From Streptomyces marianii (lineage in GTDB: Bacteria; Actinomycetota; Actinomycetes; Streptomycetales; Streptomycetaceae): a DNA stretch of 64,000 nucleotides. Below the pieces are notes generated by a model. It was not told the DNA's origin, made no database searches, and saw nothing but the letters and a program-made list of their open reading frames with translations. Shown in pieces: positions 52,577-59,730 of the stretch (within the stretch, counting starts at the first letter, position 1; every line of letters begins with the position of its first letter). Both the position numbers and the translations under genes were made by a program. The stretch covers positions 1-64,000 of the forward strand of contig NZ_VAWE01000003.1 of NCBI RefSeq assembly GCF_005795905.1. The letters run 5' to 3'.

Positions 52577-52903
52577 ATGGGCCCTAGGCACCGCAAGACG
52601 CGCGCCACGGTGGTACGCGCAGGGCGCACCACAACGATGGTCTCGCTCGCCGACTGGTTCGGCGGCCAGCTCCTGGCCCCGGTGGACACCTCAACCATCC
52701 AGGCCATCATCGGCCGGCCTCGTGAGGAACTGCCCGGTGCCGAGCTGTGGGTGATGGCCCGCCTCGACGCCGGAGCGGCCGAGTTCCTCGCCCTGCGAGG
52801 GTGGACGCCCTGCGAAGAGCCGGCGGAGGCGTCCGGGAAGGACGAGCGGAGGCTGCGGGTCGGGATGCCGGTCCAGACCGTACGCCCCACTCGGGCCGCG
52901 TGA
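52577..52903 (+). CDS. Small hypothetical protein
   Basis: 108 residues, ATG 52577 with AAGGGGG upstream. Basic N-terminus, then TTMVSLADWFGGQLLAPVDT and ELWVMARLDAGAAEFLALRG. No family recognised. Followed by repeat copy 17. Confidence 0.5.
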   Translation: MGPRHRKTRATVVRAGRTTTMVSLADWFGGQLLAPVDTSTIQAIIGRPREELPGAELWVMARLDAGAAEFLALRGWTPCEEPAEASGKDERRLRVGMPVQTVRPTRAA

Positions 52904-52957
52904 CCGGCGACCTGCCGCGAAGTGGCGGTTTCAGGGACATGGGCTGGTCTGCACTGG

Positions 52958-52985
52958 TCAGACCTGTTGGGTCCAATACCCCTAA
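52958..52985. repeat. 28-bp tetra-word palindromic element, copy 17
   Basis: Words TCAG-N5-TTGG-N2-CCAA-N5-CTAA; N5 blocks ACCTG/TACCC are not complementary. Confidence 0.85.
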
Positions 52986-53131
52986 CCGGTGCGCCCGCGA
53001 ACTCGGAGGCCACCCAGGGGCCGTGACGCCTGGCGGCCTGGCATCGCCGCCGTGGTCCTCCACAGGCAGAAGGGGGACGTGGGCCCGGCCGGTACGGTAG
53101 ACGCACAAACCACGGGGAAGGGGCTGCAAAG

Positions 53132-53170
53132 ATGGGCGAGATCAACTCCTGCGCCCCTCACAGGCGATGA
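53132..53170 (+). CDS. 12-residue leader ORF coupled to next gene
   Basis: ATG 53132 with GGGGAAGGGG upstream reads MGEINSCAPHRR and stops in the ATGA that starts the next gene at 53167. The downstream gene has no ribosome site of its own, so it is probably translated by coupling from this leader. Confidence 0.5.
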   Translation: MGEINSCAPHRR

Positions 53171-53724
53171 ACCGACTGCGTCGGCGGCTGTGGAACAGCC
53201 GGATCGTCTGGTGGCTTCGGGCGAGCTTGCCCTGGTACGAGGATCCTCTGGCGGTGACCGAACGGCCGGCTCTGCCCCTGGATGAAGTGTTCCGGCGCAT
53301 GGGCGCCGGGCCGAGCACCTGGCGTAACCCCGACTGCCGGCACCGCGGCACCCTCGCCGTATACCGGCCGCTGCCCCTGCCCGTCGCGGTGAGGGCGCCT
53401 CTTCACGCCATCCAGCTCGCCCACTGCGTGTTCTGCGAAGGGTGGGTCTACCGGCGGACTTGGCTGCCGTGGCCCGGCGACGACAGCGGCGACTGCCCCG
53501 ACGTGCGTCCCGACCTTGCCCACCACCTGCGCTGCCGCATCACGAGCCGCCGCGCCGAACAACTCCTCAACGACCCCGACGTGCTGTCGTGGGAGCGGGC
53601 ACTGACCCGGCTTGCTGCCGATGCCCCGGGCCTCTCCCGCGACTGGCAACCCGCCCCGGAGTCAATGGCCCGCCTCATCAACCAGGCGAACCGGGAATGG
53701 GACTCAACCAACCTGTGGGGATGA
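53167..53724 (+). CDS. Hypothetical cysteine-containing protein
   Basis: 185 residues starting in the leader's ATGA. Features include WRNPDCRHRGTLAVYR and LAHCVFCEGWVYRRTWLPWP (a CxxC with a preceding Cys-His pair, a possible zinc site), then LRCRITSRRAEQLLNDPDV and a helical tail. No family recognised. Confidence 0.55.
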   Translation: MNRLRRRLWNSRIVWWLRASLPWYEDPLAVTERPALPLDEVFRRMGAGPSTWRNPDCRHRGTLAVYRPLPLPVAVRAPLHAIQLAHCVFCEGWVYRRTWLPWPGDDSGDCPDVRPDLAHHLRCRITSRRAEQLLNDPDVLSWERALTRLAADAPGLSRDWQPAPESMARLINQANREWDSTNLWG

Positions 53725-53809
53725 CGGCCCGTCGGCCTCAAGGTCACCCCCGTGACCGACGGACGCGGTTGCACCGACCGCCAGCCCCTCCGGCCGGAGA
53801 CCGAGCCCG

Positions 53810-54091
53810 GTGAGTGACCGCGACGCGGTGGCGGCGGTCCCTGTCGGCGGACTGCAGCCGGAATCCGTCGGCGACGTCATCACCCGCGCCGGCGCCCGCG
53901 CCGGCATCGACATCCGCTTCACCGGACACTCGCCCCGCCGCGGACACGCCACCTCCTCCCGCTGAAGGGACACGACCAGATCGTCATCGCCAAGCAAGCA
54001 GGGCGGATGGGCACCGCACTCCAAGGTGCTCGCCGGATACCTCGATATCGTCGACCAGTGGGAGGACAACGCCCTGATCGGCGTGCTGTAG
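53810..54091 (+). pseudogene. Tyrosine recombinase C-terminal remnant
   Basis: Three frame pieces make a recognisable integrase C-terminus: GGLQPESVGDVITRAGARAG and FTGHSPRRGHATSSR (frame of GTG 53810, stop at 53963-53965), KGHDQIVIAKQAGR (next frame from about 53962), then WAPHSKVLAGYLDIVDQW through NALIGVL and TAG at 54089-54091. The HxxRR box and the Tyr box are present but separated by two frameshifts. Fragment only; the N-terminal two thirds are absent. Confidence 0.75.
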
Positions 54092-54216
54092 CGGAAAAGC
54101 CGCGAGGGCACCCACCGGAGCGCCCGAACAGCCTGGCCAGACACGTAAGCGTCCCATGACCAGACGCAGCGAGTGACCTACCAGGTCTGCGTGGTATGGC
54201 ATGTTTTCATCAGGTT

Positions 54217-54969
54217 ATGGATCTAGGTGCTCGTTTCTATGAACTGCCGGGATGGGCATTTCTCCTTACTGCCATCGGCGTAATCCTCGGCGTACTCGCC
54301 ATCTGGCTCACCAGGAAGACACGCCTCTTCTTTGGCATGCCGACCGTGACCCCGCTGCTGAACTCGCCCGCCGTCCGCGAGCGCGTAGTTGTGTCCGTCG
54401 TCCGCGAGGACGGAACCGTAGATGATCTCGAATACCCGCACCACGTCGACGTGCAGCTGGTCACAAGGGGAAGGCGGGACATCGACGCCTCCGACTTCGA
54501 CCGCAATATGCCCTTGGAGTTCGATGTGGGCGCCCGTGTCTCCGCCCTCTTGGAACCCGTACGCGTGGAGCCAACGAACGCTCAGACACCCCACGTTTCT
54601 TGGGATGACAAGACTCTCCGCATTGATAGTTGCCTGGTCAGAGGCCGTCAGCTGATCTCACTTTCCCTATTGGTTGACGGGCAGGCACCTCGCGTGACCT
54701 GCCCCCAACCCAACCTGAGCAACGTAGTCGTGAAGAGATTCACCGGCCCTGAGCCACCCATCGGACTGTGGCCACAGATCACCGTAGAACTAGGGGTGGT
54801 GGCCCTTTCGCTGGTGCTCATCGGATCAGTTCTAAGCAAGTTTGTTTCGCGGACCCAAGACGAACCGTGGCTGCACGCACTTCAGAAAGTCAACGGTTGG
54901 CTCATCGTCCTTTGGCTGGCCTCGTGGGTGATTACCGCGGTCCTGAGACGCTTGGCCAGACGTCGCTAG
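54217..54969 (+). CDS. Membrane protein of lower GC content
   Basis: 250 residues from ATG 54217 (ATG 54196 is in frame but has no better signal). One N-terminal helix (WAFLLTAIGVILGVLAIWL), a soluble beta-rich domain of about 150 residues (VVVSVVREDGTVDDLEYP, SLSLLVDGQAPRVTC), and two C-terminal helices (ITVELGVVALSLVLIGSVL, WLIVLWLASWVITAVL). GC content is clearly below the neighbours and codons are less biased, pointing to recent acquisition. Function unknown. Confidence 0.6.
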   Translation: MDLGARFYELPGWAFLLTAIGVILGVLAIWLTRKTRLFFGMPTVTPLLNSPAVRERVVVSVVREDGTVDDLEYPHHVDVQLVTRGRRDIDASDFDRNMPLEFDVGARVSALLEPVRVEPTNAQTPHVSWDDKTLRIDSCLVRGRQLISLSLLVDGQAPRVTCPQPNLSNVVVKRFTGPEPPIGLWPQITVELGVVALSLVLIGSVLSKFVSRTQDEPWLHALQKVNGWLIVLWLASWVITAVLRRLARRR

Positions 54970-55357
54970 ACCGCGGGTCTTCGCGTGATGGCCCGACTTC
55001 GTAGCGAACTGCAGCGGAGCGCGGCTTGAGCCGGTTGTTGAACACCCTTGTTGGACGCTGTCAATCGATTCCTGCCCCGGCCAGTTGGCCTAGACGCCTG
55101 CGTCCAAGAACCGATGGTTTCTTGAAGCCCCCATCAAGCAGGGCGCATCCCGGCACCATGATAGTTCTCACCGATAACCACGGTTCTATTGGTCCAAGGC
55201 CGATAACGGAGTGAGATGAGCAGGGGGCCTCGTCTCACTGGATGTTGTCGGTGGGAAGCAAACTGGCGGGGTTGTCTCAGCTCAGGTTGTCGGTTGCGCG
55301 TGTATCCAGGTCCGGCACGCTGAGGAGGCCCGGGACTGCCCCTGGCCTCATCGAGGC
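54970..55357. other. Non-coding stretch
   Basis: About 390 bp of lower-GC sequence with no open frame of convincing codon use and no repeat element with correct spacing. A TATTGGTCCAA at about 55188 resembles the repeat core but has the wrong central spacing. Confidence 0.4.
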
Positions 55358-55861
55358 TCACGCGTCAGGTGCAGTGTGGCCGTTCAAATGACGTCGGGCT
55401 TCGGTGACGAAATCGGCAACCGCCTCCCGGTATTGCCCGACGAGCTCTACGTCGTCCTGTGCCGGCGGCCCAAGAGGATTGCCCCATACCAGGCTGGCCG
55501 CGTAGAGATGCTTTCCGGCGGAGAGTAGGAGTTCGGTGGGACCGGTCAGGGTGTCAGGGCCTTCGAGAAAGACCAGGTCGGCTGCATCCTGCAGAGCCCT
55601 CGCCGCCTCCCTGGCCTCCTCATCGTCCACGACCGGGCGCCTGTCCGGCAGGACGGCATTGGACGCGTCGACGGCCTGTTCGAGGCGGCGGGCAGCTGCC
55701 AGCAGGGCAGAGTAGGCGTCGCGCTGCGCAGCGCGACGGACAGCGTCGACCGGCCCGCGATGGGCTCCTCGGCCGCTTGCCCGGCCCGCCGACCAAGCGG
55801 CGATGGCGGTGACGACGACCGCTGGGGCACCGATAAGCGCCGCCAATATCTCGGGTTCCAC
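55358..55861 (-). CDS. Membrane-anchored helical protein
   Basis: 167 residues from GTG 55861. One N-terminal membrane helix (ILAALIGAPAVVVTAIAAW), then a cytoplasmic helical domain (AYSALLAAARRLEQAVDAS, LQDAADLVFLEGPDTL). No family recognised; the shape resembles small proteins often annotated only as hypothetical in Streptomyces. Confidence 0.55.
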   Translation of the reverse strand: MEPEILAALIGAPAVVVTAIAAWSAGRASGRGAHRGPVDAVRRAAQRDAYSALLAAARRLEQAVDASNAVLPDRRPVVDDEEAREAARALQDAADLVFLEGPDTLTGPTELLLSAGKHLYAASLVWGNPLGPPAQDDVELVGQYREAVADFVTEARRHLNGHTAPDA

Positions 55862-56113
55862 GGGTCATCATCTTGCCTGATGACGCGCCCCAACCTGATC
55901 AGGAACAAGATCAGCCGAGATTTACCGAGTTGAGCGGCAACAACAATTGAGACAACAGATGCATGAGGCCCCGTCACCGACAGCGTCACCCGAGACCAGC
56001 CGCGAATCCATCAAGATCAGATGAGACAACGGCAAGATCTCGTGAGACCGGACAGCACCCAGCGCATGGTGATCGCGGCCGACTGCTGCGGCCGATAGCG
56101 TCACAGGAAGGCG
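55862..56113. other. Non-coding stretch
   Basis: About 250 bp of intergenic sequence. Contains TGAGACAAC at about 55949 and again at about 56022, the only short repetition noticed. Confidence 0.35.
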
Positions 56114-56461
56114 TCACACGGTGACGTCTTCTGAACACGAACGCCTCCGGCGCCACGCCCTCGTACGGCACCTGGGCGAGCAGTAGCGGCTGTCCGATCG
56201 CTTCCGGATGCCGAACGGAGTGTCACTGGCGAACCAGCGCGCGCCGCACTCCGGGCAGCGGAATCGGGGCCACGGGTGCGGCCGGCCCTCCAGCAGGGCC
56301 CGCATCGCCTCGCCCCGGGCGTCGATCTGCGCGCGCCGGGCCCTCATCAGCCTCCATGCCCTTGTGGGGCAGGCCGTCGAGCAGTAGCGGCGCGACCGCC
56401 TGCTGCCCTCGGGCAACTCGATGCCGCACTGGCCGCACCGACGGATGTTCCTCCTGGACAC
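56114..56461 (-). CDS. Protein with two similar zinc-ribbon units
   Basis: 115 residues from GTG 56461, GGAGGGG upstream. Two copies of a CxxC...RRYCSxxCxTRAW unit: CGQCGIELP with YCSTACPTRAWR near the start, and CPECGARWF with YCSPRCRTRAWRRR near the end. Each has four cysteines suited to one zinc. The highly basic linker and tail suggest nucleic-acid binding. The duplication is visible in the protein only. Confidence 0.65.
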   Translation of the reverse strand: MSRRNIRRCGQCGIELPEGSRRSRRYCSTACPTRAWRLMRARRAQIDARGEAMRALLEGRPHPWPRFRCPECGARWFASDTPFGIRKRSDSRYCSPRCRTRAWRRRRSCSEDVTV

Positions 56462-56585
56462 CCCTCCAGAGTCCTTCCATCACCCTGCCGTGACCAGTGC
56501 CAACGCAACCCATGCGCTCTGAAGTGCTCAGTCCGCAAACCGTCGGACACCCCCGCCAGACCTCTACTCGCAGTAGAGTCGGGAT

Positions 56586-56852
56586 ATGGCAGATGAAACG
56601 AGCATCAAGGTGAGCGCCGCCACGCGCGATCGCCTGGCCGTCCTCGCGGCCGAGAACAAGACCACCATCCGCCAGCTCGTCGAAGAGCTTGCGGAGAGCC
56701 AGCCGACCCAGTCCGAGTACGAGGAACGTGCCGCGCAGGCCCGCGCCGAGCTCGCCTCCGTCCTTGGCGCCGCGCCCAGCGCCGAGGCCGAGGCGAAGGC
56801 CCGCGGCCTTCTGGAGCGCCTCGGCGCCACCCAGGACCCGGCGGCCGCGTAG
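56586..56852 (+). CDS. Ribbon-helix-helix antitoxin-like protein
   Basis: 88 residues, ATG 56586. N-terminal RHH motif ETSIKVSAATRDRLAVLAAE, then TTIRQLVEELAE, followed by a long helix that could bind a toxin. CopG/VapB-like. Overlaps the next gene by one base, the usual antitoxin-toxin order. Confidence 0.75.
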   Translation: MADETSIKVSAATRDRLAVLAAENKTTIRQLVEELAESQPTQSEYEERAAQARAELASVLGAAPSAEAEAKARGLLERLGATQDPAAA

Positions 56853-57250
56853 TGGGCGCCATCGCGGTCGTCCTGGACCACACGACCGCCACCGCGCTCC
56901 ACGACCCCAAGGACCCGTACAACGAGGCCGTCGCCGCCTTCTACGTCCAAGCCTCCGGCGGACTCGGCACCCTCTACGCCCCGGTGCTCTCGCTCACCGC
57001 CGGCGACACCGAGCGGCCCGGCCTCCTCGCCTACATCCACGGGCTCCGCTTCATCGCGATCGAGCCGTTCGACACCGAGGCCGCGCTCACCGCCACCGAG
57101 CTGCTCCACGCCGGGCACCCCTGGGCGGCCGTGCACGCCATTCACGCCGCGCGCCCCTCAGCGGCCTTCCCGTCCGGCCGCTTTCTGCTGACCCTGACCC
57201 CGGAGGCGTACGCGGACACCGGCATCCAGGCCGTCCACCCCGGCCAGTAG
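56852..57250 (+). CDS. PIN-like toxin candidate
   Basis: 132 residues from GTG 56852. AIAVVLDHTTATALHD matches the first Asp strand of VapC-type PIN domains, and FIAIEPFDTEAALTATELL the middle helix. Later acidic residues normally present near the C-terminal DAxTAA-type motif are not evident (the region reads AAVHAIHAARPSAAFPSGRFLLTL), so ribonuclease activity is doubtful. Pairing with an RHH protein supports a toxin-antitoxin origin. Confidence 0.6.
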   Translation: MGAIAVVLDHTTATALHDPKDPYNEAVAAFYVQASGGLGTLYAPVLSLTAGDTERPGLLAYIHGLRFIAIEPFDTEAALTATELLHAGHPWAAVHAIHAARPSAAFPSGRFLLTLTPEAYADTGIQAVHPGQ

Positions 57251-57370
57251 CCTACCCTCCCCGTCTCCACCGAAGCAGCACCCCGATCACCCCTCCGATC
57301 GGGGCGCTGCTGCATGTGCTGCTCCGGGTAATGGAGAGCGATGGCAGTCATGCCCGCAGGTCCGGCAGCA

Positions 57371-57398
57371 TCAGACCCATTGGACCCAACAACCCCAA
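57371..57398. repeat. 28-bp tetra-word palindromic element, copy 18
   Basis: Words TCAG-N5-TTGG-N2-CCAA-N5-CCAA, in the convergent gap after the PIN-like gene. N5 blocks ACCCA/CAACC do not pair. Confidence 0.8.
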
Positions 57399-57406
57399 CT
57401 AGGTCT

Positions 57407-57994
57407 CTACAGGTCGGGGACGCCGTCGAGGAACATTGCCGCGGCGGTGGCGGGCAGCTCGTCGAGCTCCGCGATCGCCTCGGCCAGCTCCTTGCGGGCC
57501 CTGGCCAACTCGTCGGGGATCTGCCCAGCCCGCTCGTCCTCAGGGGAGAACACCGCCGAGCAGGCCAGTAGCGCAAGCAGGGCGCTCGCCGTACGGGCCG
57601 CCGCCGCGATCACTGGCCCGCAGTCCTTCTGGTCCATGCCCTTGAGCAGGTGGGAGACGTGCCCTGTCTGCCAGTGCAGCACTCCGAGCACGCCGGGCCC
57701 CACGGCCCCGGATGCTTTGATCACTTGCTGGCGGGCCAGCGTCATCTCCTGCGTGCCTGCACCCTTGGCGAGCATGTGCCCCTCGGCGAGCATGCCGACC
57801 CCGATGGAGGCGCCGTACAGCGCGTTGGCGAGAACGGCGGCCAGGACGTGCTCGCCGCCGACGGCCGTGGCCTGCTGCTCCAGTTCGCCGACGGTCGGCG
57901 GCTGGGCGTACGCGCCGAGCGCGGCCATTGCTGCCGAGACGGAGGCCACGCTCGGCGCGGGCGCCGGGGGCTGGTTCTGGTTCGGGATCGACAT
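57407..57994 (-). CDS. Hypothetical helical protein
   Basis: 195 residues from ATG 57994 (MSIPNQNQPPAP); the upstream extension to 58081 reads through the intergenic repeat region. Gly/Ala-rich helices (HVLAAVLANALYGASIGVGM, AARTASALLALLACSAVF) alternate with polar helices; it may be weakly membrane-associated. No family recognised. Confidence 0.55.
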   Translation of the reverse strand: MSIPNQNQPPAPAPSVASVSAAMAALGAYAQPPTVGELEQQATAVGGEHVLAAVLANALYGASIGVGMLAEGHMLAKGAGTQEMTLARQQVIKASGAVGPGVLGVLHWQTGHVSHLLKGMDQKDCGPVIAAAARTASALLALLACSAVFSPEDERAGQIPDELARARKELAEAIAELDELPATAAAMFLDGVPDL

Positions 57995-58087
57995 GGTCCG
58001 GAACGTAGTGGGGACGCGGGTCGGCGGCCGCGGCTTCCGGCCAAGCCGCTGGGGCCAGCGGGAGCATGTGATAGCCAGCACGCCTGG

Positions 58088-58115
58088 TTGGACCCGTTAA
58101 CCCCAATGAGCAGTG
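58088..58115. repeat. Degenerate 28-bp element, copy 19
   Basis: Words TTGG-N5-TTAA-N2-CCAA are correctly spaced; the fourth word is lost. Upstream of the 57407-57994 gene. Confidence 0.5.
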
Positions 58116-58317
58116 TGCATCGTGAAACTTGCACGTCAGGTGGGCTGGTGTGCACGGGGTTCGGGGTGCTCGGGCTGGTCGCTGGCGGGTGTCCATGGTG
58201 AAGATCGTCTGACCGGTCGGCGGGGAGGGTTCTCTGGCTCTGCTGCGCCTGCGTGAGCGGGCCGCCTACGATCCGCCCCCGTGTCGATACGTCAGGGATC
58301 GTGGGGAGGGTGTGGGG

Positions 58318-58770
58318 ATGTCCGATCTGGAGCGGATCACGGCTCGTCGTAGCGAACTGGACGCGCTAGCTGAGGAGTTGGCCAAGCGGCTTCAGGAGGT
58401 CGAGGCCGAGCGGGAGGAGCTGGGGATCGCTGAGCGGGTCCTGCGCCGTCTGGCCGAACAGGACCGGGCTGACACGGAGGCCGCAGGGGCGGCTCCGAGG
58501 AAAGCGCAGGTGGCCGGGCGTGCGGTGCTGCTGATCCCGCACCGGGGTGAGAGTGGCGACGAGGCCGCGCTGCCCGCCGACTACCACCGGATCCTGGCGA
58601 TCGTGCGGGCCGACGGCGGCCCAGTGCAGGTCAGGGCGGTGGGTGAGGAACTGGGACTTGAGGTGGGGGTGCGCGGGAAGCTGGAGCCGCTGCGGGCGAA
58701 GATGACCAAGCTCGCCGATCGTGGCTGGCTGCACAAGCGGCCTGACGGGAAGTTCACCGCACGTCTTTAG
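58318..58770 (+). CDS. Coiled-coil/winged-helix accessory protein of IS5-like element
   Basis: 150 residues from ATG 58318 (GGGGAGGG upstream). N-terminal coiled coil (ITARRSELDALAEELAKRL, VEAEREELGIAERVLRRL), then a winged-helix-like C-terminus (HRILAIVRADGGPVQVRAV, KMTKLADRGWLHKRPDGKF). It lies 64 bp before a DDE transposase gene; small proteins of this kind accompany IS5/HARBI1-like elements in Streptomyces and may assist DNA binding. The role is inferred from position. Confidence 0.6.
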   Translation: MSDLERITARRSELDALAEELAKRLQEVEAEREELGIAERVLRRLAEQDRADTEAAGAAPRKAQVAGRAVLLIPHRGESGDEAALPADYHRILAIVRADGGPVQVRAVGEELGLEVGVRGKLEPLRAKMTKLADRGWLHKRPDGKFTARL

Positions 58771-58834
58771 CATCTGCGGACCGGGGCGACAAGAGGGCGT
58801 AACCGGCGGGCTCCCGGCGGCAGTTGAATTTGGT

Positions 58835-59674
58835 GTGAAGAAAAACAACCATCCCGTCGAGGGCCCTGACGGCCTTGTCTACACCGCCCGCCTGCCGCTG
58901 TCGAGTGCCACCTTGAACTGGCTCGCCGACCTGTTACGCGGCCACTTCAAGAAGATCGGCTCCAGGTGGCGGGCCCTGCCCGCGGGGAAGATCGCCGGCA
59001 TCGTGCTGGCGGTGCTGCGCTGTGACCAGCGGCCCGGCGACCTGGCGGGCGGCAACGGGATACACCGCACCACTGTCACCCGCTGGGTGCGCGAGGTCGT
59101 GGGCCTGCTGGCCGCCCGCGCCCCGCGCCTGGACCGCGCCCTGAAGAAGATCGCCCGAAAGGGTGGCGGAGTCGTACTGCTGGACGGCTCGGTGATACGT
59201 ACCCGGCGGCGTACCGGGGCCGAGAACCGCAAGAACTACTCGGGCAAGAACAAATGCCACGGCCTGCTCGTGATCGCGCTCACCGACGACCGGGGCCGAC
59301 TACTGTGGGTCTCCGCGGCCCGGCCCGGGCGGACCTCGGAGATCACCGCCTGCCGCCACGACAAACTCACCGCCCACCTGCGGGCCGCCGGGCTCGGGGC
59401 CATCGCCGACCTGGGCTTCGGCGGCCTCGACGACAGCGGCCCGGACGCCGACCCGGCGGTAATCACCGGCTACAAGGCCGCCCGGAACCGGCCGCTGACC
59501 CGTGGCCAGAAGCTCTCCAACAAAGCGCTGGCCGCAGTGCGCGCTCCGGTCGAGCACGGCTTCGCGCACCTGAAGAACTGGCGCGTGCTGGGCAAGGTCC
59601 GCACGGATCCGAGGTGGGCGACCGCGCTGGTGCGGGCCCTGCTGGTACTGACCCACCAGGAAGTCGCCCGCTGA
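58835..59674 (+). CDS. IS5/DDE_Tnp_4-type transposase
   Basis: 279 residues from GTG 58835. HTH region IHRTTVTRWVREVVGLL, then DDE catalytic residues at D117 (LLDGSVI), D192 (AIADLGFGG) and E240 (VEHGFAHLKNWRVL). All three acids are present. Terminal repeats are not clear: AAGATCGTCTGACC near 58202 and AAGATCATCGGTCA (complement, near 59690) are a possible imperfect pair that would also include the accessory gene. Confidence 0.75.
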   Translation: MKKNNHPVEGPDGLVYTARLPLSSATLNWLADLLRGHFKKIGSRWRALPAGKIAGIVLAVLRCDQRPGDLAGGNGIHRTTVTRWVREVVGLLAARAPRLDRALKKIARKGGGVVLLDGSVIRTRRRTGAENRKNYSGKNKCHGLLVIALTDDRGRLLWVSAARPGRTSEITACRHDKLTAHLRAAGLGAIADLGFGGLDDSGPDADPAVITGYKAARNRPLTRGQKLSNKALAAVRAPVEHGFAHLKNWRVLGKVRTDPRWATALVRALLVLTHQEVAR

Positions 59675-59730
59675 TGACCGATGATCTTGCCGCTGGACTA
59701 CCGCCCCGGAATCGAGCAGGCGTGGATTTT

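Noticed and set aside
55188..55200. TATTGGTCCAA as another repeat copy
   Set aside because: Central spacing is one base instead of two and no outer words are present.
18480..58115. 28-bp elements as rho-independent terminators
   Set aside because: Several copies (8, 14, 16, 17, 18) cannot pair across the N5 blocks, and two copies lie together upstream of parA. Some copies (3, 6, 10) may still double as terminators.
18480..58115. 28-bp elements as a CRISPR array or REP/RAYT system
   Set aside because: No regular spacing or spacers, no cas genes, and no Y1 (RAYT) transposase in the window.
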